A stretch of DNA of 38,628 bases, taken from NCBI GenBank assembly GCA_945900735.1, contig CAMDJX010000005.1:1-38628 (forward strand). The letters are read 5' to 3'. The notes below the pieces were generated by a model. That model did no database searches. It saw only the letters and a program-made list of their open reading frames with translations, and had not been told where the DNA came from. Below are positions 30,210-38,628 of the stretch, one piece after another (position 1 is the stretch's first letter; each line of letters opens with the position of its first letter). The translations under genes and the position numbers were made by a program. Source of the stretch: Acidimicrobium ferrooxidans DSM 10331. Its GTDB lineage: Bacteria > Actinomycetota > Acidimicrobiia > Acidimicrobiales > Ilumatobacteraceae.

Positions 30210-31175
30210 ATGTCAGCCACCCTTCATACTCGTGAATCATTCGATCACTCGCCAGTGATGGCCGAAGAAATCGTCGCTCTATTCGGCGATGTTCCCCACG
30301 GCGTTGTTGTAGACGCAACGCTTGGTGGAGCGGGTCACACCACGCTTTTGCTCGAGGCCTATCCATGGATGTCCGTTTTGGGGATCGATCAGGACGACAT
30401 GGCTATCGAACACGCAGCTGCACTTCGCGCAAACTCGGTCGATATCGCTCAGCGGTTGGATGTCCAGCGAGGCAGGTTCGACTCAATCGACTCATTCCTG
30501 GCGCAGCGCAGTATTGATTCAATCAGCGGCGCATTGTTCGACCTCGGGGTTTCGTCTCCGCAGTTAGACATGGCAGACCGAGGATTTTCGTACCGCCAAG
30601 ACGGCCCTCTGGACATGCGTATGGACACGAACGCACAACTCAGCGCTGCCGATGTTGTGAATGGTTACGAAGTTCAGCAGTTGACTGATGTGCTTCGCAA
30701 TAACGCCGACGAACGATTCGCGTTTCGTATCGCAAAAGCAATTGTTGCTGCGCGGCCAATTGCCAACACAACACAACTAGCGGAAATTGTTGCGAATGCG
30801 ATTCCTGCACCAGCGCGCAGAACCGGTGGCCACCCAGCAAAGCGCACCTTTCAGGCAATTCGAATCGAAGTGAACAAGGAGCTCGATATTTTGCCTCGAG
30901 CACTACACGACGCAATTCGTGCAACAGCGCCCGGTGGGCGAGTAGCAGTGTTGTCGTACCACTCTGGTGAAGACCGCATCGTGAAGCAGGCATTTCGTGA
31001 CGCCGAGTCGAACCCTCTGGTACAAACAGTCGCGTCCCCTTTCCAGCATCACCAATCGGTCAACAAATTGGTGCGCAAGGTGAAAGTTGCAGAGCGCCCA
31101 AGTGCTCGCGAAATTGAACTCAATCCACGCGCATCTTCTGCGCGACTTCGCGTGATTGAAAAGGTAGGCAGCTGA
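30210..31175 (+). CDS. rsmH: 16S rRNA m4C1402 methyltransferase RsmH
   Basis: With the ATG at 30210 the protein is 321 residues, close to family length. It opens HSPVMAEEIVALF, has the SAM-binding motif VVVDATLGGAGHT, and then GALFDLGVSSPQLDMADRGFSYRQDGPLDMRMD. The C-terminal VLSYHSGEDRIVKQAFR corresponds to the family SLEDR segment, with HSGEDR in place of HSLEDR. It methylates N4 of C1402 in 16S rRNA. The track begins 45 codons earlier at 30075; that extension is Arg/Ser rich, not family-like, and overlaps the hairpins described separately. mraZ lies upstream, and ftsL follows one base after the stop. Confidence 0.93.
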   Translation: MSATLHTRESFDHSPVMAEEIVALFGDVPHGVVVDATLGGAGHTTLLLEAYPWMSVLGIDQDDMAIEHAAALRANSVDIAQRLDVQRGRFDSIDSFLAQRSIDSISGALFDLGVSSPQLDMADRGFSYRQDGPLDMRMDTNAQLSAADVVNGYEVQQLTDVLRNNADERFAFRIAKAIVAARPIANTTQLAEIVANAIPAPARRTGGHPAKRTFQAIRIEVNKELDILPRALHDAIRATAPGGRVAVLSYHSGEDRIVKQAFRDAESNPLVQTVASPFQHHQSVNKLVRKVKVAERPSAREIELNPRASSARLRVIEKVGS

Positions 31176-31176
31176 G

Positions 31177-31668
31177 ATGGCGTTAGCGATTTCGACCGCG
31201 AGGGCGCCACGGCGCAACACTCGTCCAGTCGTTTCGACACCCCCTGAACGCCATCTCACTGTCGTACCTCCCGCAACGAAGGCAACCATTTCGTTTGTCG
31301 CTACTGCCATTTTCGGCATGTTCGTGCTTATCGCTGTTGTCATTGGCTTTCAGGCTTTCATTGCCCAACAGCAGTTGAGGCTGGATCACATCAGCAAGGA
31401 AGTTCGACTTGCACGCATCTATACCGACGAATTGCGTCAACAGAAAATGATGTTGATCGCTCCCGACCGCTTGCGCACAGAAGCCGCGATGCAAGGCATG
31501 ACTCAAGGACTTGGTTCTAGGTTCGCCGAAATTCCAGAGGACGTTGTTGCGCAAGTGTTTGTTGCAACGGGCCAAATGGATGATGAAATCGCTCGACCAC
31601 AACAAACTGCGGTGTCGAACCCGCTTGCTGCATTGGCAACATTGCAGGCGCCAGGAGTAGCACCATGA
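31177..31668 (+). CDS. ftsL: FtsL-like cell division protein
   Basis: 163 residues with the FtsL layout: a basic cytoplasmic N terminus of about 36 residues, one membrane helix (about 37-60, FVATAIFGMFVLIAVVIGFQAF), then a coiled-coil-like periplasmic segment (about 64-95). An Ala/Gln-rich tail follows. Sequence similarity within FtsL is low, so the call leans on topology and on position between rsmH and ftsI, which is the standard place. FtsL recruits and activates the FtsW-FtsI synthase. The ftsI start overlaps its stop by four bases. Confidence 0.85.
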   Translation: MALAISTARAPRRNTRPVVSTPPERHLTVVPPATKATISFVATAIFGMFVLIAVVIGFQAFIAQQQLRLDHISKEVRLARIYTDELRQQKMMLIAPDRLRTEAAMQGMTQGLGSRFAEIPEDVVAQVFVATGQMDDEIARPQQTAVSNPLAALATLQAPGVAP

Positions 31669-33533
31669 ATCTTGTAACTGGCACACGTCGTCCACGTAGC
31701 GATGCTCGACAGGCATCGGAGATCGTTCGCGAGCGCGCACGCAAAGCAACTAAGTCAATGACTACTGACTTGCAAGGTGGGCAAATCAGGCCACGTCTGG
31801 TTGCTATGTATTTGCTCGTCACCGTGATGTTGTTGGCAATGCTGCTGCGCACGGGCTACCTACAAACCATCGGCTCTGGCCAATATCGCGAAGCAAGCAT
31901 GGATCAACGAACTCGGGTATCTACCGATCGTGCAGAGCGTGGATCAATATTGGACAGGCAAGGTCTTGAGCTGGCATTGCCGGTGCCAACGCGAACAGTA
32001 TTTGCAGACCCTTCGGCAATCGTCGATCCGATTGCAACAGCTCGTGCATTGGCCGGAATATTGCAGAACACTCCGGAAGAGGAAATTGCGCTGGCCGAGA
32101 AGCTGCAAAGCAAGGGAAGTTTCGTCTTCATTTCTCGTCAAGCCTCGCAAGAGATTGCCGACGCAATTCTTGCGTTGCAATTGCCAGGTATTTCCTCGTA
32201 TCGAGAAGCCAGTAGAGCAATTACGTCGGAAGGTCTGCGCGCGCTTGTCGGGCGTACGGATCCGGACGGCGTTGGCATTGCCGGCCTTGAGATGCTGTTC
32301 AACGAAACCCTCACGGGTGTCGACGGCAAGTCGGTACGTGAGGTGAACAGCAAGGGTCAATCGATTGCAACAGGGACAGACGAAAGTGTCGAGGCAATTG
32401 CCGGCTCGGACTTAGTGACCACGATCGACCGCAATATTCAATTTCAAGTCGACACCATTCTGACGCAGCAGACGGCTCGACTAAGTGCAAAAAGCGGCAC
32501 AGCAATCGTGATGGATTCGAAAACTGGCGAGATTTACGCGATGTCCACAATGCGCCGAAATGAAGACGGCACATACTCTGCAGATTCGGGAAACTTCGCG
32601 GCGGTAGAGGCCTATGAGCCAGGTTCGGTCGCAAAGGTTTTCAGTATCTCGGCAGCTCTCAACGAGGGAACAGTACAAACAAACTCGACATTCAAGGTCC
32701 CTGGTGCACAAACATTTTTAAAGGGAACTGAGTGGCAAGCAACGATCAAAGATGCTTATCCACATGCGCTGGAAGATATGAGCGTTCGGAAAATATTGGT
32801 TGATTCATCAAACCTTGGCACCATCCAAGTCGCGCAGACTATGCCACCCCAAAAGTTGCACGATTATTTGAAGCGTTTTGGCTTCGGTAAAAAGACCGAC
32901 CTCAGCTTCCCAGGAGAAAGCAATGGCCTATTGGCCGATGCCGACAAATGGCGAGGTCTGGAGAAGGTGACCACGTCGTATGGCTACGGATACGCATCTT
33001 CTGCTTTGCAACTAATTGCAGGCGTCAATGTTGTTGCCAACGGTGGCACCTACGTTGCGCCAAGAATTGTCGCGGCAACAATTGATAAAGATGGCATCAA
33101 CCATCCTGCTGCTCCTTCGGTAACGCGTCCAGTGATCAAGCCGGAAACTGCGGCAACGATGCGCACGCTGATGAGTGAAGTCGTGTGTTTCGGCACTGCG
33201 AAGTTGGCAAAGATTAATGGGCTTACTGCCGCAGGCAAGACGGGAACTGGATACAAGCGCCAAGACAACGGCACGTATCTCAAGGATGATGGTTCGCGCG
33301 CTTACTTCGCATCGTTCGTCGGCTTCCTGCCTGCGGATGAACCACGCTTCACGGTTCTGGTCTCTATCGACGAACCCGATCCGGCATCACGAGATCGTTT
33401 CGGTGGTACTGCTGCTGCTCCGGTGTTCGCGAATATTGCACAAGTCTTAATTAACGAACTTGATATACGTCCGTCGGCAACAGATGCGGGATGTCCTGCA
33501 AATCGCCCGGCCGAACTTGGACCATCGCACTAG
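31665..33533 (+). CDS. ftsI: Division transpeptidase FtsI (PBP3)
   Basis: 622 residues. A basic cytoplasmic start and membrane anchor (about 44-62) precede the pedestal (STDRAERGSILDRQG) and the transpeptidase domain. Active-site motifs are SVAK with nucleophile Ser321, SSN (381-383) and KTG (525-527). The sequence before the nucleophile (AVEAYEPGSVAKVF) is the FtsI form rather than the PBP2 form. It crosslinks septal peptidoglycan with FtsW. No PASTA domains are present at the C terminus. The ATG overlaps the ftsL stop, and murE begins five bases after its stop. Confidence 0.95.
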   Translation: MNLVTGTRRPRSDARQASEIVRERARKATKSMTTDLQGGQIRPRLVAMYLLVTVMLLAMLLRTGYLQTIGSGQYREASMDQRTRVSTDRAERGSILDRQGLELALPVPTRTVFADPSAIVDPIATARALAGILQNTPEEEIALAEKLQSKGSFVFISRQASQEIADAILALQLPGISSYREASRAITSEGLRALVGRTDPDGVGIAGLEMLFNETLTGVDGKSVREVNSKGQSIATGTDESVEAIAGSDLVTTIDRNIQFQVDTILTQQTARLSAKSGTAIVMDSKTGEIYAMSTMRRNEDGTYSADSGNFAAVEAYEPGSVAKVFSISAALNEGTVQTNSTFKVPGAQTFLKGTEWQATIKDAYPHALEDMSVRKILVDSSNLGTIQVAQTMPPQKLHDYLKRFGFGKKTDLSFPGESNGLLADADKWRGLEKVTTSYGYGYASSALQLIAGVNVVANGGTYVAPRIVAATIDKDGINHPAAPSVTRPVIKPETAATMRTLMSEVVCFGTAKLAKINGLTAAGKTGTGYKRQDNGTYLKDDGSRAYFASFVGFLPADEPRFTVLVSIDEPDPASRDRFGGTAAAPVFANIAQVLINELDIRPSATDAGCPANRPAELGPSH

Positions 33534-33538
33534 TAGCA

Positions 33539-34978
33539 ATGAATACGAAACGCAGCGCTTCGCTTGGTGCTGTACTGGGCGCCGCGTGTGGTCGGAAAGA
33601 TTTTGTGTTCGAGCTAGTTGGTGACGCCGAGACCGTCATCACCGATGTCACGCACTCCACGGCATCAGTAATCCCGGGGGCGCTGTTCGTATGTATAACT
33701 GGCGAAAACGTAGATGGCCATGAACTCGCCCAACAGGCAATTGATGCCGGCGCCGTTGCGTTGCTCGTAGAACGCCGGTTGCCAATTTCGATACCTCAAA
33801 TAGTGGTCGCCGATTCGCGCAAAATACAAGGAGTTGTTGCGGCTGCATTCTGGGGATTTCCATCTGATGAACTCCTAGTTGTAGCGGTCACCGGGACAAA
33901 CGGGAAAACAACGACATCGCATTTGCTGGGTTCTATTCTTCGGCAACATGGCTTGCGAACCGAAGTGATGGGCACGCTTAGTGGCAGTAGAACTACAGCC
34001 GAGTCGACAGACCTCCAGCGACAGTTAGCCCACTTTGTTGATCGAAATGTTCAGGCGGTCGTCATGGAAGTGACGTCGCACGCAATGGTGTTGCGTCGGG
34101 TAGAAGGTACGCACTTTGCTTTGGCAATATTCACCAACTTGTCGCCAGAGCACCTGGACTTCCATGGAACCATGGAAAGGTATTTCGCAGCGAAAGCATC
34201 TTTGTTTACAACGGCATTTACTTCGGTTGGCATAGTCAACTCCGACGATGTCTATGGTCGTCTCATTGCAGACACAAACGAGATTAAGTGCTTAACGTTT
34301 TCGGTTAACGATGTGCAGAATGTTTCGGCGTCTGCATCCAGCCATGAATTCTCTTGGAGAACCCATCATGTCAAGGTAAATGTTGGTGGCAAATTCAACG
34401 TTTCAAATTCGCTTGCCGCTGTCGCCGCGGCGGTTCAACTTGGTGTCTCGGAAACAGACATCGTTGCAGGGTTGGCCGCCGCGGAGACAGTTCCTGGTCG
34501 TTTCGAACAAGTACGTTCCAGCAAGGGCTTTGATGTCGTTGTTGACTATGCGCACACCTCGGATGCACTGCAGCAGGTTTTGCTCGCAGCGAGGGATGTT
34601 GTTGGAACAAAGCACCGGGTGTTTGTTGTTTTCGGCTGTGGCGGAGATCGTGACTCTGAAAAGCGTCCGCTCATGGGGGCAATCGCCGCAAAGTTTGCGG
34701 ACTACGTTGTCGTTACCTCAGATAACCCACGTTCTGAATCGCCAGCGGTAATCGCGCAAAACATCATTGACGGCATCGGGACACAAAGTACTAATACAAT
34801 CGTGACAACCGAACTTGACCGACGTCTTGCCATTCAATTAGCACTGAACTCCGCCGGTAGCGGCGACATTGTTGTTATTGCTGGCAAAGGTCACGAGAAA
34901 AACCAAACGATTGGAACTGACGTGCTGCCCTTTGATGACGTTGCAACAGTGAGAGACATTCTTGGAGTGGTTTCATGA
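33539..34978 (+). CDS. murE: UDP-MurNAc-tripeptide synthetase MurE, meso-diaminopimelate type
   Basis: With the ATG at 33539 the ligase is 479 residues. It has the ATP-binding TGTNGKTT (118-125), HLDFHG (205-210), the lysine expected to be carbamylated (Lys219 in AAKASLF), VDYAHTSDAL, and the amino-acid selecting motif DNPR (395-398), the signature of meso-DAP addition. This predicts DAP-type peptidoglycan. The track start at 33491 lies inside ftsI. The stop overlaps the mraY start by four bases, so murF is not between them as in most dcw clusters; nor is MurE fused to MurF, since its length is normal. Confidence 0.95.
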   Translation: MNTKRSASLGAVLGAACGRKDFVFELVGDAETVITDVTHSTASVIPGALFVCITGENVDGHELAQQAIDAGAVALLVERRLPISIPQIVVADSRKIQGVVAAAFWGFPSDELLVVAVTGTNGKTTTSHLLGSILRQHGLRTEVMGTLSGSRTTAESTDLQRQLAHFVDRNVQAVVMEVTSHAMVLRRVEGTHFALAIFTNLSPEHLDFHGTMERYFAAKASLFTTAFTSVGIVNSDDVYGRLIADTNEIKCLTFSVNDVQNVSASASSHEFSWRTHHVKVNVGGKFNVSNSLAAVAAAVQLGVSETDIVAGLAAAETVPGRFEQVRSSKGFDVVVDYAHTSDALQQVLLAARDVVGTKHRVFVVFGCGGDRDSEKRPLMGAIAAKFADYVVVTSDNPRSESPAVIAQNIIDGIGTQSTNTIVTTELDRRLAIQLALNSAGSGDIVVIAGKGHEKNQTIGTDVLPFDDVATVRDILGVVS

Positions 34979-36021
34979 TTGCTGTACTCATCGCCGGTGC
35001 GGTCGGAATGCTTGTCAGTCTGGCCGGCACACGTGGACTGATCTCGTTTTTCGTTCGCCTCGGCAAGGGTCAACCCATTTTGGGTGCGGAAGATCATGGT
35101 CCCGTGCACCAAATGGGCAAGCAAGGAACGCCCACCATGGGCGGGATTGCCATCGTGCTTGCAGCCGCCACGGGTTGGGTAGCGGCTCACCTTCGTGGTG
35201 GCCTTGCGTTTTCGGATCAGGCGGCAATTATTTGGCTGACGGTTTTCGTGCTTGCCGCCATTGGTTTTCTTGATGACTATCTCAAGGTCAAGCGTCAACA
35301 TAACCGTGGAATTTTTTGGAAGAAGAAGGGTTGGATCACGTTTGGCATCACAGTTCTATTGCTATGGCTGCTTGCGTCAACAACAGGTGTTGCAGAAACT
35401 ATTTCGTTTACACGCGCGCTGAGCCCCGGATGGACAATCCCAGGCCCTTTCTTCGTCTTGTGGACTGCAGTGATGGTGTGGAGCACGACAAACGCGGTCA
35501 ACGTTACGGATGGCCTCGATGGGCTTGCCGCTGGTTCAGCGCTGTTCGGATTTCTCGCTTTCACGATTATTGCTTACTGGGCGTTTAGAAACCCAAAGAT
35601 CTACGACATTGTGAACCCGCTCGATCTCGCAGTGCTTTCTGCGGCGTTTGCCGGTGCATGTGGTGGCTTCTTATGGTGGAATGCGGCGCCAGCAAAGATC
35701 TTCATGGGAGATGTCGGCGCGCTGGGTATCGGTGCGGCATTGGGCATGCTTGCGGTTACCACGAACACACACCTGATGCTTCCGATCATTTGCGGCATCA
35801 ACGTCTTTGAAGCCGGCAGCGTTGCAGTGCAAATGGGTGTGTTCAAAGCATCGGGTCGTAAGAAGCGGTTACTGAAAATGTCGCCCATCCATCACCATTT
35901 TGAACTCAGTGGCTGGCCAGAGACGACCGTAATCATTCGTTTCTGGATCATCTCAGGTATTTGTGTTGCGACTGCAGTTGCAATTTTCATTGCAGACTTT
36001 ACGGAACAAGTGAGACGATGA
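34975..36021 (+). CDS. mraY: Phospho-MurNAc-pentapeptide transferase MraY
   Basis: 348 residues, with about ten membrane helices. Conserved cytoplasmic loops are all visible: GTPTMGGIAIVL, FLDDYLKVKRQ with the catalytic aspartates, NAVNVTDGLDGLAAG, and the MSPIHHHFELSGWPE histidine loop. MraY joins UDP-MurNAc-pentapeptide to undecaprenyl phosphate, making lipid I. The ATG overlaps murE (ATGA) and the stop overlaps murD (ATGA), which suggests tight translational coupling along the operon. Confidence 0.97.
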   Translation: MIAVLIAGAVGMLVSLAGTRGLISFFVRLGKGQPILGAEDHGPVHQMGKQGTPTMGGIAIVLAAATGWVAAHLRGGLAFSDQAAIIWLTVFVLAAIGFLDDYLKVKRQHNRGIFWKKKGWITFGITVLLLWLLASTTGVAETISFTRALSPGWTIPGPFFVLWTAVMVWSTTNAVNVTDGLDGLAAGSALFGFLAFTIIAYWAFRNPKIYDIVNPLDLAVLSAAFAGACGGFLWWNAAPAKIFMGDVGALGIGAALGMLAVTTNTHLMLPIICGINVFEAGSVAVQMGVFKASGRKKRLLKMSPIHHHFELSGWPETTVIIRFWIISGICVATAVAIFIADFTEQVRR

Positions 36022-37367
36022 CGATTAGCCACGAAACAACTCTTGTGTTTGGTTTGGCTGTGGCTGGCCAAGCAGTTGCCCGCGAGTTGATAAAACGTGG
36101 AGAAAAAATGGTGTTGGCTGATGACTCGGTCTCTGATTTGCATCGAGCATTTTCGGAAGAGATTGGTATGCCGCTTGTTTCGTTAACTGATTCCTCGGAA
36201 ATCCAAAATATTCTCAAATCGGTTACGCGAGTAGCCCCCGCACCTGGAATACCAAAACAGCATCCGGTTATTGTTGCGGCCCTCAAATTGGGAATAGAGA
36301 TTTGTTCGGAGTTGGAACTTGCTTACCGCTTCGAGCAACGCCGTGCAAGTGGCCCACGGCCAATGGTGGGAGTAACAGGGACTGACGGCAAGACAACAAC
36401 GACGCTGATGACCGCCGCGATTCTGGAAACGGCTGGCTTGCGCACGGCGGCCGTTGGCAACACCGACGTTCCGCTGATCTCTGCTCTTGATACAGACGCT
36501 CACGCTTTTGCCGTCGAATGTTCCAGCTTCCGTCTTGCCCATATTCAGCAATTTCGCATGTGTGCATCGGCTTGGCTCAACTTTGCTCCTGATCATTTGG
36601 ATTGGCATCCAAGCTTGGACGACTATTTTTCGGCGAAAGCAAGCATGTGGGCGCATTCCGTTGAAAGCGACGTGGCGGTGGTGCCAGTTGACGAACCGCA
36701 AATTTGCAGTGCAGCGCGGGCGAGTAAAGCGCGAGTCGTTACTTTCGGTATTGATGAAGGCGATTATCACGCGGCGGATGGCTGGCTGTGTGGGCCAATG
36801 GGCCAAATCATGCCGATATCCGAAATGGGACGTTCGTTGCCGCATGATGTTTCAAACGCGTTAGCCGCAACTGCGTTGTGCGTTGAATCTGGTCTGGCGA
36901 ATGTCGCAGACGTCGCTTCTGCATTGCAGATTTTTAAAAACGCACCGCATCGAATTCAGTTTGTTGGTGAAAAGGGCGGCGTTCGCTGGTTCAACGACTC
37001 CAAGGCAACAAGCCCACATGCGGTAAGCGTGGCCCTGAAGTCCTTTGAGAGTATTGTGTTGATTGCGGGGGGAAAGAACAAGGGCCTCGACCTGTCTGCA
37101 CTAGCCAATCAGCCGAATCGGATGAGAGCAGTTGTTGCGATTGGTGCTGCCGCCGACGAAGTTGCACATGCCTTCAACGGAGTGTGCGAAGTGAGACATG
37201 CCAATTCGATGCAAGAGGCTGTGAACACGGCCCACAGCCTTGCTCAAGGGGAAGACGTTGTTTTGCTTTCCCCGGGATGCACCAGTTACGACTGGTACGC
37301 GAACTACGGTCAACGTGGCGAAGATTTCATGACATGTGTCAGCAATTTGTTTACAGGCAAGGGATAG
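36018..37367 (+). CDS. murD: UDP-MurNAc-alanine D-glutamate ligase MurD
   Basis: With the ATG at 36018 the protein is 449 residues. The N-terminal Rossmann-like domain starts LVFGLAVAGQAVARELIKRG. The ATP-binding loop is VTGTDGKTTTT (about 119-129, with Asp where Asn is common), followed by ECSSFRL, NFAPDHLDWH and the C-terminal FNDSKATSPHAVSVAL and LSPGCTSYDWYANYGQRGEDF. It adds D-glutamate to UDP-MurNAc-L-Ala in the cytoplasm. The track start 57 bases upstream lies in mraY and is rejected. ftsW starts seven bases after its stop. Confidence 0.95.
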   Translation: MTISHETTLVFGLAVAGQAVARELIKRGEKMVLADDSVSDLHRAFSEEIGMPLVSLTDSSEIQNILKSVTRVAPAPGIPKQHPVIVAALKLGIEICSELELAYRFEQRRASGPRPMVGVTGTDGKTTTTLMTAAILETAGLRTAAVGNTDVPLISALDTDAHAFAVECSSFRLAHIQQFRMCASAWLNFAPDHLDWHPSLDDYFSAKASMWAHSVESDVAVVPVDEPQICSAARASKARVVTFGIDEGDYHAADGWLCGPMGQIMPISEMGRSLPHDVSNALAATALCVESGLANVADVASALQIFKNAPHRIQFVGEKGGVRWFNDSKATSPHAVSVALKSFESIVLIAGGKNKGLDLSALANQPNRMRAVVAIGAAADEVAHAFNGVCEVRHANSMQEAVNTAHSLAQGEDVVLLSPGCTSYDWYANYGQRGEDFMTCVSNLFTGKG

Positions 37368-37374
37368 GAGCGTT

Positions 37375-38565
37375 ATGGCATCGATAGTCGGTTCGTCAGG
37401 TCCATCTGCCGCGCAACGTCGTCGAGCAACACTCGATCGCAAGGGATATAGCGAGAAGCGCCGTTTAGCTACGGAGGCTCCGAACAACATTTTTTACGGC
37501 ATCTTGGTCGTTTCATCCATGTTGATTGTTTTTGGATTGATCATGGTGTTGTCGTCGTCATCAATTGTCGCAATTAATACTGGCGGCTCTCCTTGGAATA
37601 TGTTCCGCAAGCAAGCAACTTGGGCAACTTTCGGTTTGTTTGCACTGTTCTCTACTTACCGAATGCCATATCACACTTGGCACAAATTGACGAAGCCAGT
37701 TTTGGCATTTGCGTTTGGTTTGATGGCCTTACCATTTGTGCCGGGCGTCGGAATCACCACGAACGGCGCACGAGCATGGGCGCAGCTTGGCCCAATCCGT
37801 TTTCAACCATCCGAAGTCTTGAAGGTTGCCGTACTGTTGTATTGCGCAAGTGTTCTTGGAAGGCGTCGCGCAGAAATCTCTGATGTGCGTCGCACGTTCA
37901 GGCCGGTTATGTATGTCTGGGCGGCCGCCGCCGCAGCATGCTTGTTGCAAAAAGACTTTGGCGCAGCAATCGTCTTTACGTGCATCATTCTTGCGACACT
38001 TTTTATTGCTGGGACGCCACTACGCCTCATCGCGGCTGTGCTTTCAGTGACGCTGCTCGGTTCGACCATACTCATCGCATCAAGCACAAGAATGCAAAAT
38101 CGATTTCTTTCGTTTATGGACATCGAAGGCAACAAGGGCCACTATGCGTATCAAGTGTGGCAATCCATCTTGAGCATTGCCAACGGCGGAGTAGCGGGCG
38201 TTGGTGCAGGTCAGGGAACAGGTAAGTGGGGCTACGTTCCGCTAGCGCACAGCGACTTCATTTTCGCAATTGTTGCCGAGGAGTTCGGTCTCATTGGCGC
38301 GCTGTCTGTTATCGGTGGGTTTCTTGTGTTGGCTTATCTTGGTATTCAGGCTGCGCTCGGCGCACGCGATCCTTTTGGCGCGTTGTTGGCTGGCGGAATT
38401 ACTACATGGCTCTGCATCCAGGCTTGTATCAATATCGGCGGTGTAATTGGGGCGATGCCCGTTACGGGTTTAACGTTGCCGCTCATTTCGTATGGAGGAT
38501 CCTCGCTGTTTATGACGATGGCCGCAGTAGGACTGCTGCTTAACGTTGCGCGTAATATGAAGTAG
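37375..38565 (+). CDS. ftsW: Division glycosyltransferase FtsW (SEDS family)
   Basis: 396 residues from the ATG at 37375, which has AGGAG just before it. The track start at 37336 is inside murD. A basic cytoplasmic tail of about 36 residues precedes the membrane domain. SEDS motifs include the GARAWAQLGPIRFQPSEVLKVAVL loop and AMPVTGLTLPLISYGGSSL near the end. It polymerises septal glycan with FtsI. Its place between murD and murG distinguishes it from rodA. The C terminus is short (NVARNMK), with no long cytoplasmic tail. Confidence 0.95.
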   Translation: MASIVGSSGPSAAQRRRATLDRKGYSEKRRLATEAPNNIFYGILVVSSMLIVFGLIMVLSSSSIVAINTGGSPWNMFRKQATWATFGLFALFSTYRMPYHTWHKLTKPVLAFAFGLMALPFVPGVGITTNGARAWAQLGPIRFQPSEVLKVAVLLYCASVLGRRRAEISDVRRTFRPVMYVWAAAAAACLLQKDFGAAIVFTCIILATLFIAGTPLRLIAAVLSVTLLGSTILIASSTRMQNRFLSFMDIEGNKGHYAYQVWQSILSIANGGVAGVGAGQGTGKWGYVPLAHSDFIFAIVAEEFGLIGALSVIGGFLVLAYLGIQAALGARDPFGALLAGGITTWLCIQACINIGGVIGAMPVTGLTLPLISYGGSSLFMTMAAVGLLLNVARNMK

Positions 38566-38569
38566 AGCC

Positions 38570-38628
38570 ATGTCTGTTCCCCCAAATTCAGTTTTTGCCG
38601 TCATTACGGGGGGCGGAACCAGCGGCCA
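38570..38628 (+). CDS. murG: UDP-GlcNAc transferase MurG, N-terminal start only
   Basis: The first 19 codons are visible before the window ends. They read MSVPPNSVFAVITGGGTSG, containing the glycine-rich GGGTxGH donor-site motif of MurG at the usual N-terminal position. The ATG lies four bases after the ftsW stop, the standard place for murG. MurG adds GlcNAc to lipid I to make lipid II. Confidence 0.88.
   Translation, partial: MSVPPNSVFAVITGGGTSG

Noticed and set aside
36183-36845. 220-residue minus-strand ORF inside murD
   Set aside because: Shadow of a clearly intact murD; no family features.

Overview
The window reads as a continuous stretch of an actinobacterial chromosome, most likely class Acidimicrobiia (an Ilumatobacter-like lineage). 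This placement is an inference. It rests on the folC-ndk-mreBCD-mrdA-rodA order, an MtrA/MtrB-type two-component pair, a DUF3040 protein, the CxxC-ended RNase E/G with a basic N-terminal arm, and a meso-DAP type MurE (DNPR motif). Base composition looks only moderately GC rich by eye. Coding density is very high, many neighbouring genes overlap by 1-4 bases, and no stretch over 300 bases lacks a gene. I saw no tRNA, rRNA, CRISPR array, transposase, integrase or prophage gene.

Layout. (1) 1-6921 (+): 3' end of folC, then ndk, then the cell-elongation cluster mreB-mreC-mreD-mrdA(PBP2)-rodA. (2) 6922-9631 (+): a hairpin-rich 224-base leader, RNase E/G, and ribosomal proteins L21 and L27. (3) 9664-10830 (-): a dNTP triphosphohydrolase (dgt) lying inverted between rpmA and obg. 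(4) 10878-13228 (+): obg and proB. (5) 13189-14781 (-): murJ, overlapping proB tail to tail. (6) 14841-19257 (+): MoxR-type ATPase, CoxE-like VWA protein, histidine phosphatase and GMC oxidoreductase. (7) 24134 down to 19258 (-): small membrane protein, inositol-monophosphatase-like protein, mtrA-like regulator, mtrB-like kinase, a 43-residue lipoprotein stub absent from the ORF track, and glpK. (8) 24126-29347 (+): dinB, DUF3040 protein, ROK kinase, acyl-CoA dehydrogenase, a small unknown, HNH endonuclease and a lipoate-ligase-like protein. (9) 29412-38628 (+): the division and wall (dcw) cluster mraZ-rsmH-ftsL-ftsI-murE-mraY-murD-ftsW-murG (start only), with murF missing from its usual place between murE and mraY.

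How the genes work together. Two wall-building machines are encoded here: the elongasome (MreBCD, PBP2, RodA) and the divisome (FtsL, FtsI, FtsW). The window also encodes precursor synthesis (MurE, MraY, MurD, MurG) and the lipid II flippase (MurJ). MtrAB is the regulator that in other Actinobacteria is tied to wall metabolism and division. The rest is largely housekeeping: translation and RNA decay, nucleotide pools, proline, glycerol and sugar phosphorylation, lipoate and fatty acid metabolism.

The signals most worth a second look are mostly non-coding or very small. They are a MraZ operator of 10-base-periodic AAAGTGGGG repeats over a good promoter, a structured leader before rsmH that may be an mraW RNA, a structured leader before RNase E, the lipoprotein stub after mtrB, a LexA-like box before dinB, and the missing murF. 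I found no convincing wholly new multi-gene system. The least understood multi-gene unit is the MoxR/VWA/phosphatase/GMC cluster.
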